From: Hippopus hippopus
Taxonomy: Eukaryota; Mollusca; Bivalvia; Cardiida; Cardiidae
NCBI GenBank assembly: GCA_946811185.2
Contig: OX328103.1
Location: forward strand, 3,848,132 to 3,912,131
Direction of reading: 5' to 3'
DNA: 64,000 nt
The notes under the pieces were generated by a model that did not search any database, was not told where the DNA came from, and saw only the letters and a program-made list of their open reading frames with translations. Below are positions 13,201 through 25,200 of the stretch, piece by piece. A program made the position numbers and the translations under genes. Within the stretch, counting starts at the first letter, position 1. Each line of letters starts with the position of its first letter.

Positions 13201-16200
13201 AGAGTTAAAATTCTACCTTTCAGTTTTGGGATGTTCCATGATGGAGAGGGTAACTACTGTACAGAGTCTGCCGGGAAAATCATGTCACCCACCTTGATGG
13301 GCAAAGATGGTCAGTTCCACTGGTCTGTCTGCAGTAAGGCATACCTCATGAGATTTCTCAAGTAAGTCCAGCTATTGTTTAGACATTCTTATTGTGCTTC
13401 CCGAAGGGGGGAGCATATAGTCGCGGCTTGATCCGTCCATCTGTCCGTCCGGATGTCCGTCCGTCCAAAGCCATTTCTCCACAACCCCTGGACCAAATTG
13501 GATGAAACTTCATATATGAACTTTTTAGGATATTGCGCCGATGTACTTTTCTCGGTTTTCCAATTTGACGCTGTGTCATGGAAAAGGGGGGTTTCTTGTA
13601 AAATTCCAATTTTTACTAATATCTCCTTCAGTTTTCGTCAAAATTTCATGAAACTTTACATTTATATTTTTTATTAAAAGTTTCACCATGTGCCCTTGTT
13701 TTTTTATCTATGCAAAACCATGTTATGGGAAAAGGGTGCTTAATGTCATATAAGTTATTGCCCTTGGTAAATTTTAACTTTGGTTTTTTTTGTCCAGGGC
13801 ATAACTTAGAAAGTATAGATGGTAGTAATTTCAAACTTCACACACAGATAGATCACATAATGGAAAAGTGCAGTGTACAAGAACCATAACTCTTTCCCAT
13901 TTATTTTTGGGGTTATTGCCCTTTTTAAATTTTAACTTCAAATTTTTGTCCAGCAAAAACTTCCAAAGTAAAAAAGCTAGTAACTTCAAACTTCATATAC
14001 AAACAGGCCACATCAAGGAGAGGTGTAGTGTACAAGAACCATAACTCTTTTCCCATTTTTTGAGTTATTGCCCTTTGTAAATTTTAACTTTGGATTTTTG
14101 TCTGGGGCATAACTTCAAAAGTATAAAAGCTAGTAACTTCAAACTTCACACACAGATAGATCACATAATGGAGAAGTGCAGTGTACAAGAACCATAACTC
14201 TATCCCAACTAATTTTGGGGTTATTGCCCTTTGTAAATTTTAACTTTAAATTTTTGTGCGGGGCATAACTTCCAAAGTAAAAAAGCTAGTAATTTCAAAC
14301 TTCATATACAGATAGGCGCCCGCCCGGGTGGCTCAGTGGTGAGCGTGTCGGACTCACGACCTGTTGGTTGTGAGTTCGATACCCGTTTGAGGCGAACTTT
14401 CTTTCCGTCCTATTTTCACCTCTCACCTCTGCTGAAGCATGTGAGAAAAGTAGTCGGTGGCTTTGGAAAGAAAGTTGTGTTAGTACTGGTGTTAGAAAGC
14501 CAGGAAACACATGTGCGTCACCGACCGCCATGATATGACCTTAGCTGTTAAAGTGGCGTTAAACCCCAGTACAACCAACCAACATACACAGATAGGCCAC
14601 ATTTAGGAGAAGTGCAGTGTAGAAGAACCATAACTCTATTCCCACTATATTTAGAGTTATTGCCCTTTGTACGTTTTAACTTTGCTTTTTATTGTCCAGG
14701 GCATAACTTTTGGAGTTATTAACCTTTGTAAATTTTACCTTAAATTTTTTGTCTTGGGCATAACTTCCAAAGTAAAAAAGCTAGTAACTTCAAACTTCAT
14801 ATACAGATAGCCCATTAAGGAGAAGTGCACTGTACAAGAACCATAACCCTATCCCAACTATTTTTTGGGGTTATTGCCCTTTGTAAATCTAACTTTAAAT
14901 TTTTGTCAGGGGCATAACTTCCCAAGTATAAAAATTAGTAACTTCAAATTTTATATATATATAGACCACATTAACGAGAAGTGCAATTTAAAAAAAACAT
15001 AGCTCTGTTCCCACTATTTTTAGAGTTATTGCCCTTTGTAAATTTTAACTGTAGATTTTTTTTTGTGGCATAACTTCGAAAGTATAAAACGTAGTGACTT
15101 CAAACTTCATATACAGATAGTCCACATTAAAGAGAAGTGCAGTGTACAAGAAACATAACTCTATTCCCACTAGTTTTAGAGTTATTTCACTTTGTAAATT
15201 TTAAATTTTGTTTTTGGTCTGGAGCATAACAGTTACATATAAAATGACACCTGTTCTGTGACAAAGCACTTTGTGGGGGTATGCGGCACTTTTGTGACAG
15301 TTGTAGTTTCATTCTTTCCTATTTATACTAAACTGTGTTATAGAAAAAGAGGGCCTAATGACAAACTCAAACACGAAGTTTATAAATGTTTAATCTGATT
15401 TTGACAATTTTGCCATTACTATAATAGTAATGTTTTATTTACAGATTGTTCACATTGACAGGAAGTTTTACTCCACTGTTCCAAGAGTTATGCCCCTTCT
15501 TTATTTAATTATTTAAACATTGGCAAATGCAGTTTGGCAGACGGGACCAAACAAAAGTAGCCTGTTTCACCCCCGCCCTCCTCTCCCGTGACCAACCATT
15601 TACTGACAGCCTTCACTTTCCTAAACAGAGACCTGTTCAGGGAGCATAATCCATTTACGACGGCTCTTGTTTTACTACATGTATATGTTAAGGAAAATAT
15701 CTCATTCTATAGAAATGCCTATGAATAATTCTTCACATTTCTTAGAAAATGATAAATAAATCTTGACAAGTCTTAGAATGTACTCATGATTTCGCAAATA
15801 TGTACATTTCTTCAAAAATAATGATATCATCAATAAATAATGTCATATTTCTTCAAGAACTCTGATGTTTTGACATACGTGTGTTACAACCCGTTTTGTA
15901 ATAAAAACCCGTTTTGTAATAATTTATTACAAATCGGGTTGGGAGAACATTATTACAATTCGGGTAGACAGTTACAACCCGTTTTGTAATAAAACCCCTA
16001 ATTGTAATAAAACATTAAGTTTGCAATGAAAAGAGAAAATCTATCTTTCTCAATAGAATTGGGCAAGTTATAAACTTATACATTGTATTTTACCATTATG
16101 AAATTTATCTAAACACAACGGTTTTCAAAACATTATTGATGGGAGTGTATTTTTGTTTTCATCAGAATCAAATTAATATAATATAATGGTGATACAATTA

Positions 16201-19200
16201 TTACAAAATGGGTTGGGAGAACATTTTTACAATTCAGGTAGACAATTACAACCCATTTTGTAACAAAAACAGAAATTCTAATAAAACAGTTCGTAATGAA
16301 AAGAGAAAATATATCATTCTCAATAGAATAGAAGTTTTACACTTGTGCATTTTATTTTACGATTATAAAATTGATCGTAACACAACAGGCTTTAAGACAC
16401 TAAAGAATGGAGTGTATTTCTTTTTGAACAGAATTTATCAAATTATTGTATTCCAACAAAATGACTAACATGGTGCTGATACAATTATTACAAAACGGGT
16501 TGGGAGAACATTATTACAATTTGGGTTGACAGTGACAACCCGTTTTGTAATAAAAACCCGAAATGTGATAAATCATTAAGTTTGCAACGATAAAAGAAAA
16601 TCTATCATTCTCAATGGAATTGGGCAAGTTATACACTTATACATTTTATTTTAGAATTATGAAATTGATCTGAATACAACAGTCTTCAAGACACTGATAG
16701 ATGGGAGTGTGTTTTTTCAACGGAATATATCAAATTATTGTAATGGAAAAAGTTGACTAACATTATGGTGATAAAACTATTACAAAACGGGTTGGGAGAA
16801 CATTATTACAATTCGGGTAGACAGTTACAACCCGTTTTGTAATAAAACCCGTTTTGTTATAATTTATTTTAAAACGGGTTGGGAGAACATTATTACAATT
16901 CGGGTAGACAGTTACAACCCGTTTTGTAATACTATTAAAGGTGGACCTTCAGATTTTGGGACGAAAATTTTACAAAAGTGCAAAAAAATCATACTTATAC
17001 TCCCAAAGCCTTTTAATTTTCATTCATAACACCCCAGTAGTCGAAAACCGTCGGACAACAAGAGAAATTAGAGATTTACTACGGCCCAGGTTGACACCAA
17101 CGGGAGACACATTCTATTTTTAGATGATCAATTCGCTCATTTACTTACAGGAATACACAGAAGAAGCTTCAAAAATAGCGTCCGAAGAAGACATTATGGA
17201 AAATAATTATTACATGTTTGTTATGATAGGGAATTTAAGCGTTACGAGTCATGTGCCAGTCACTTGACATTCCCACAATGCTTTATTGATTTTTGGCGCG
17301 AAAAATAGCTGAAGAGGCTACGTAGCCTTTTAAGGGAATACCATCAAAAAAAATTTTTTTTTGTAATTTTATGAATCTTAATTATTGATGATTTGTATTA
17401 TTTCTTCATATGAATTTCAGTGATATATATATTTTTTAATTTGGTGAGATGTAAAAATTCTAAATACCCACCTTTAAATCGCTAATGGTATTAAAACATG
17501 GACGTTCACAATGAAAAGAGAAAACTATCACTCTTAATAGCAATGGACAAGTTATGCACTCATACATTGTATTTTACGCTTCTGAAAGTGATCTAAACAA
17601 AACAGTCTTCAAGACTCTATTAATTGGAGCGTATTCTTTTAACATAATTTGTGGGTATAAACTTTACAGAAAGACCTTCACCTTTGACCATCTGACCTAA
17701 AACTTAAGTGTCCCTTGAAATACTAAGGACGATTCACCGGCAAATTATGTAAGAGATGAAATGAAAATTGACCTGTTTAGATACCACAAGATGAGAATAT
17801 AATCCAACCTTATGACCTTGACCCAGTGACATCAAATTCAAAAGGATTCCTTGATTCAGCAAGGGCAACTAACATAATTATACAGTACAGAAAAAATGGG
17901 AGAAATTGGGCTTATAGAGAGGCCACAAGCTGAGAATAAAAATTCACCTTGTGACCCTGACCTTTGACCCTATGAGCTAAAAAAAGAGTGGAAAATAAGT
18001 TGAATGTCACTGTGACAGAGTTGGTCAATCCGGATTGACCGACATGTGCAAACCAATACATCCCAAGTTTGTTAAAGCCGATACAATTTATTTGGATTCT
18101 GTTAGTTTGAAAGCCTACCAACCTCGTCACGGTCGAATCCATCTGGCAGGTTTTTTTTTATTTTTGTTTTCTCCCATTTTTTTATTTTTTTTTTTACATA
18201 TCTTTTTTATTTCTATTTATTTATTTTTTTTTTTCTTTGGTATTTCAATTTTTTTGTACGTGATTTAAAATTATTTCTTTTTAACTGAATTAACTAAATG
18301 AATGAAACTAAAACAAAAGCACTCTGAACCTCTGATTACCTTTTACTTTAACTCTTTCCCAAACAATCCCTGGTTTTTACGGGTCTGGAATAGTAGCCCT
18401 TTGAAAACATTGTGGGAAAAGGAGAAAATACTGGTAGTCTAGACCAAAAGTTTGTCGTTTGGGAAAGGGTTAAAAGGTTACGTTTTTTTTTTCCCAAAAG
18501 TTCTCTTTCACTTTTTTCCTTCTTTTAAATCAACAAGTTCCATCTTAAGAGAGAGAGAGAGATGTCAACAAACTGATTGTCACCATGACCTTGGTCTTTT
18601 ACGGCTTTTTTTTTTTTTTCTCTCTTTTTAATGTGCAATTAATGTTTTATTGCAATTCGGGTATTTTTTACAAATTAGGTTTTAACTGTTAGCCCGATTT
18701 GTAATAATGTTCTCCCAACCCGTTTTGTAATAATTGTATCACCATCATGTTAGTCAACTTGTTGTATTACAATAATTTGATAAGCCGTTAAAAAAATACA
18801 CTCCCATCTATCAGTGTCTTGAAGGCTGTTTTATTTAGATCAATTTTATAATTGTAAAATACAATGTATAAGTGTATAACTTGCCCAAAATTCTATTGAG
18901 AATGATACATTTTCTCCTATCATTGCAAACTTAATGTTTCATTACAGTTCGGGCTTGTATTACAAAACGGGTTGTAACTGTCTACCCGAATTGTAATAAT
19001 GTTATCACAACCGGTTTTGTAATAAATTATTACAAAACGGGGTTTTGTTACAAAACGCGTTGTAACTGTCTACCCGAATTGTAATGATGTTCTCGCAACC
19101 CGTTTTGTAATAAATTGTTACAAAACGGGATTTTGTTACAAAACGGGTTGTAACTGTCTACCCGAATTGCAATCATGTTTTTGTAACCCATTTTGTAATA

Positions 19201-22200
19201 AACGGTTACAAAACGGGGTTTGTTACAAAACGGAGTTTTGTTACAAAACGGGTTGTAACTGTCTACCCGAATTGTAATAATGTTCTCCCAACCCGTTTTG
19301 TAATAATTGTATCGACACCATGCTAGTCATTTTGTTGGAATACAATAATTTGATAAATTCTGTTCAAAAAGAAATACACTCCATTCTATAGTGTCTTGAA
19401 GCCTGTTGTGTTTAGATCAATTTCATAACCATAAAATAAGCTGCACAAGTGTATAACTTGACCAATTCTATTGAGAATGATAATTTTTCTCTTTCCATTG
19501 CGAACTGTTTTATTACAATTCGTGTTTTTGTTACAAAACGGGTCGTTATTTTCTACCTTAATTATAAAAATGTTCTCCCAACCCATTTTGTAATAATTGT
19601 ATCACCATTATGTCTGTAATTTTGTAGCATTATATTAATTTGATTCTGATGAAAACAAAAATACATTCTGATGAAAAATGTCTTGAAAACTGTTGTGTTT
19701 AGATCAATTTCATAATGGTAAAATACAATGTAAAAGTTTATAACTTGCCCAATTCTATTTAGAATGATAGATTTTCTCTTTTCATTGCAAACTTAATGTT
19801 TTATTACAATTTGGGGTTTTATTACAAAACGGGTTGTAACTGTCTACCCGAATAGTAATAATGTTCTCCCAACCCGTTTTGTAATAAATTATTACAAAAC
19901 GGGTTTTTATTACAAAACGGGTTGTAACATAGGTGTCTGTGTGTGATTTTGGTTTAGGGATGAGGAATTGAGTTGACAATGTATCATACAGTACATGTAT
20001 TAGTCAATATGTTGCTCATAGTATATTTGACCTACATTATCATTATGTCTCCCCCCATCAGGGTTGGGAGACATATTCTTTTTCCCCGTGCATCTGTCTG
20101 TCTGTCTGTCTGTCTGTCTGTCCATCACAAATCGTGTCTGCTCTATAACTCAAAACCTTTTAAGATATTTTAATAAAACTTCACACATTTGTAAAGCTCC
20201 ATGAGACAAAGTGTCATGCACAAGAACCATAACTCTGGCTTGTATATTTTTTGAGTTATTTCCCTTTGATTATTTTCTGTACTCATTTTACGTCCGCTCT
20301 ATAACTCGAAAACAGTTAGAGAAAAATGACCATTTATTCAGTTATAAATTGCCTTGGTGACATATCAATCCTGATGACACCAAAAAGGGGGGAGACAGCT
20401 GTTTTTTTTGTAGAAAAACAAGTTCTACTTTATTTCAGTTTCTTTATCAACCAGTAAAAAGGCCACAAAGTTCTTGATCATTTGCTATTTCTCATCACTT
20501 TGTTTCAAGCATGATTGTCATAGATTTATCTGTAAAAACAAGCTTGACTGAAATGATTTAACAGTCAGGTGGGAACAAAATATTCATAACTTGTCAAATG
20601 TTACAGCACCCCACAATCTGGCTGTCTAGATGACAGTCCCAAACAGGTAGCAGAGTTAAAGTTTCCAGACAAACTACCAGGAGAGTTGTACAACGCTGAC
20701 ATACAGTGTAAATGGCAGTTTGGTAGTAAAGCTAGACTCTGCACATATGACTTTGGAAAGGTTGGTTTGAGACTCTCTCTCTTTATGTCTTCTTACCTTA
20801 TTCCCAATGTATCAGTAGAATCTTTTATTGCTTAGATTTCATATTTTTAATGTAAGTAAGTACATTAGGCGTAACTTTCAACAAAATCATAGGGCCCCCC
20901 TCCCCCTTTTGAAGGAAGACAGACATTACAGGCTTTGAAAACATTGAAGGAAAAGGAGAAAATGCTGGTAACCAGCATTTTCTCCTTTTCCCACATTGTT
21001 TTCTACACTTCCAAAGAGATTTCAGTTTTTGAGTCACATTTGATTTGTCATCTGCAAATGCTTTCAATTTGGACCAGTCTTTAATTTTGTTGTTAAGTTA
21101 AGAGTTAAGATCTACTGAATATGAATAAAATTGATTTTGTGATCACAATTTTGGCACGTTGAAAACAAAAAATTCTTTTGCAATTCTTTTCTTTGACCTG
21201 AAATTTTAATGTTTTTATCTATGGAGGGGATAAAACAAAGTGCAACGTAAAAAAGTGAGACATTTATTTGAAAAATACATGATTATAATCTTTATAGGAT
21301 ATATGTAAAGCCTTATGGTGTTACCGTGGTAACAAGAGATGTGAAACCAAATTTCTGCCTGCTGCTGAGGGAACATCTTGTGGGAGTGGAAAGGTTTGTC
21401 AGGAGATTGTTTTCAACTTGTTGCATATTCATGCTACTTTTCTTTGATTTTGAATCATTATAATGTAAATACATTTACTCATTTTTGAGTTGTTTAACCC
21501 TTTACCACACGGCAAAATTTAAGACCTATCCAAATTGAAAGCATTTGCAGACGACAATTTCATAGTGGCTCAAATGACGCAACTTTTCTTTGATAAGGTA
21601 GAAAATTTTGTGGGAAAAGGAGAAAATGCTGGTTACCAGCATTTTCTCCTTTTCCCACAATGTTTTCAAAAGGCCTCTTTTTTAGGGGCGTCAAAAGGCG
21701 TCATTGTGTGGTAAAGGGTTAAGCATTGCTTATATGCATAAACATCTCTAAGAGCAAAGCAGTACCTATAATTATTTGTACCCATGTACTTTTTCATGGT
21801 AAGTTTACCTGTTGAAAAAGTTGCTTGTATGACTACAACCCTAAAAAAGATGGCATTGAAAATGGTTTGCTATCTTCCCAAAAAACAAATGCTATCATTT
21901 GAGCTATGTTTGAGTTGTGATCTGCAAATGGTTTCAGTTTGAATGACCCTGAAAGGTTATTATCTTGCAAAAAGGTAACCCTTTATCAAACTACAAAATC
22001 CTAGACTTATCCAAATTGAATACATTTGTAGACAACAAAATAAATGAGACTTAAAAATTGAAATTTGTTTTTTGAAAGGTAGAAAACATTGTGGAAAAAA
22101 GGAGAAAATGCTGGTTACCAACATTTTCTCCTTTTCCTCAATGTTTTCAGAAGTCCTCTCTCTGAATGTCGTTAGAACTTGAGATTTTGTGGTAACAGGT

Positions 22201-25200
22201 AAATATCTTTAAGTTTTGACTGAAGTCTTACTTGGAAATTCGGGGCAGATTTGTTTTTAGTTGACATGAGAAGTGCAATACATGATTTTACGACAATATG
22301 CAAGGACTATACAACTGTTGAATATAATTACAGTGGTGTCGTCAGGGAAAGTGTGTGGAATATGGACATGATGGACCAAAACCTATCAATGGTGGATGGT
22401 CATCCTGGTCAGAGTGGTCAGAATGTACCAGGACATGTGGGGGCGGAGTTATAACTCGAGAGAGGGAATGTTCACGCCCATTGTGAGTAGTATATACCTT
22501 GGTTTATTGATTATAGTTAACGTTGGCAGTGCTTGAAATTATTTTAATCTGACTGTACAAAGAAACCATAAAACTTTATTGAATAATTAAAAGTTTCTGT
22601 TTGTTCTGTGAAATTATGCTTAGTCATTAGTGATATGCTTTGAAAATGGTTGAATTTGATGAAACAGCAAAATTCCACATGCGTGCAAGATAAGAACCAA
22701 AAGTACATAAGTGATACTTCAACATAGTATCATAACACGACAAGCAGCCTCATTTTAACCCAGCGAAACCCAGGTTGGGTGACAATCAAATAAAACAGAA
22801 TAATTCTAGTCTGATATTTTGGCCAAAACTGTCTTAATTAAACTTTGACATCTGGCAGATCTTAGAATATATCTTTTTCATAAGCTGCCAGACTTTACCC
22901 CTTACCACATGACATAATTTTAGACTGGTCCAAACTGAAAGCATTAAATTTTGCAGATGACATACCAAATAAAGCATAATGAAATTTGTCTGTGAAAGGT
23001 TAGAAAACATTGTGGGAAAAGGAGAAAATGCTGGTTACCAGCATTTTCTCCTTATCCCACAATGTTTTCAAAAGCCTTCTTTCTCAGGGTCATTAAAAGT
23101 AGGGATTGTGTGATAAAGGGTTAAATGTTCCATTTATTGTCAGACCGCAGTATGGAGGGAAGACATGTAAAGGTGAAGACAAAGTGTTTAAGATGTGTAA
23201 TGTACAGGACTGCCCTAAAGATGGGGAAGATTTCCATACAACACAATGTGCCACCTACAATAAACAACCATTCCAAGGCTGGTACCTACAGTGGAAACCA
23301 CAAAAAAGGCTGAATGATGGTAAGAGAAGGGTAAACAATTTTCTGGATGAAACCCCAGTGCTTCTGTTTACTTGTTATCTCCTATTTTGAAAATATTGTA
23401 GCAAAAAGGAAAGAAAGTCATGAAATGGCTTTTTAGTCAAGCCTGTCTCAGAGGACCACGATCATGACATGTATTTGGCAACTAATTTGTTTATTGTACA
23501 CCCCTTCTGAAATTGGCTTGAACTTGCATTAAAAGACCACCTGCTGTAAGAGACCACTTCTCTTACTTCCGTTGGGTGGTCATTGAATACATGCTTAACT
23601 GTATATTTCTCGTTTTTTTTTTATGATGACTGTATTTTTCGATTGATTTATTCAGCATTACAGGAGTTAAGATCAAAACAATACATTTTAATGTCTATTG
23701 GAGATTAGAAAATTAAAACCAGACATACATTTTATGATCTGTGTCTATTTCCAGTGAACGAGCCCTGTAAACTACACTGTGTGGCAGACACTCCTAGTTA
23801 TGTATTCACTATAAAACACACAGCCACTGATGGTATGAAATGTGGAGTGGATGACAACAATATATGTGTACAGGGAGAGTGTAAGGTGGGTTTATACATG
23901 TCTCTGTCTGGGTCTGTTATGAAAGGAATGCTTCTTATTTCCAAAAGCGGAACTCTTCAAGTTAAAGGTGCATTTAGACTCGTTACAGGGACCATTGGTA
24001 AACAAAAATGAATGGCATCATATGTGATGTTTAATCATACGCAGCCATCTGTACTAATGGAGGCACTCTTCATTGCGATGCAATGTCTAATAGGTACATT
24101 AAGGCTTTCATTTATCTTTTTCCTTTCCCATTATGGGTCAGTAAACAATTTGATTGCGTTACAGGCACCATGCAGGTTCCAATATCGCACTGTCTCGCGA
24201 GACTTGTTCATTTTCTTACCATATATTATATGCTAGAGTGCTGAAAGAGAGATTACTATTGGACTGGTGATAATAAGTATTTGATCTATTGATGCATAAC
24301 CTACTCAAGTCAGTATAGGAGCCAAGTCTGCCAGGGCTGTGGGTGATGCAAGGAGCTTGAAGTCTAGATGTTTTGAGTTTGAATTCCTGCTCAGCTGTAA
24401 GAAAACCATACAATCTCAAGTTTTAACAAATCTGATGGAGGAAGCCTTTGAAAACTTGTTAAAAACTTGTTTAAAATAGTGTTAAATGCCAAACACACAA
24501 ACTGTAAAGGTCAATAAGAAGAGGCATTCATGGTAATTTAAAGGAAGATAGAGTTTCTGTTTTATTTTTCAGAATGTTGGATGTGATTGGATAGTAGACT
24601 CTGGATTAAAGAATGATATATGCGGTGTTTGTGATGGGGACAACTCTACATGTCGTGTAATCAGTGGGGAGTACTTGGAACAGCCAAAACTTAACAGTAA
24701 GTTGTCATCATTGTCACAAGACTTTTTTTTTTTTAGTTCACCATAGCATTCTGTGATCAAGGTGAGCTTTTGTGATGTTGCTGTGTCCTTTGTCCGTTGT
24801 GCATCTTTAGTTGTCTATTATGTAGGTGTCAACAATTGTCGTGTTTGCTCACTAGAGGTCACTTTTTCTGTCCAATAATCAAGAAAGTAAGCATGTTTGT
24901 AGTGATAATAATATCTTGGACAAGTTTTAATATGGATCACTTTGAATCAAAAAAGAGGTCACTGGGGCAAATCTTACAAAAAGCTTGTTTGAACTCTAGA
25001 GGCCACATTTTCAGTTCACAACATAATGAATCCCAGATCGCTATACTCAGATGAACACTTTAGAGCCAATGGCCCTCTTGTTTAAGTTTCTGAACAATTA
25101 CCAAACAATCTCTTGTTTTAAGGTCTGAAGAAGACTGCTTTTGCAAAACATTTTGGAATATAGAGAAAATGCTGGTTTTCTCAATGACAAATTGCACCAA

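Larger units (their letters stand above)
15883..19928. mobile_element. 4-kb fold-back transposon with long terminal inverted repeats
   Basis: Starts GTTACAACCCGTTTTGTAAT and ends with its complement ATTACAAAACGGGTTGTAAC. Each side holds about 1-1.3 kb of repeated units (TTGGGAGAACATTATTACAA, TTCGGGTAGACAGTTACAAC, and a 200-bp spacer with AAGTTTGCAATGAAAAGAG) in opposite orientation. Flanked by ATACGTGT (15875-15882) and ATAGGTGT (19929-19936), a 7-of-8 target duplication. No transposase; the middle contains nested MITEs and T-rich sequence. The structure is like Foldback or Galileo elements; the superfamily is unresolved. Confidence 0.8.

Noticed and set aside
15883..19928. CRISPR-like array of regularly repeated short palindromes
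   Set aside because: Repeats are in mirror-image orientation, spacers are themselves repeated, and the context is an animal intron. It is a fold-back transposon.
20607..21393. Integrin-binding RGD in the disintegrin-like domain
   Set aside because: No RGD is present; ADAMTS disintegrin-like modules do not normally carry one.
21606..21672. Perfect palindromes read as transcription terminators or microRNA precursors
   Set aside because: They occur in dozens of copies within a transposon family, lack a following T-run in either orientation, and sit in introns. A small-RNA role is possible but not supported by sequence alone.
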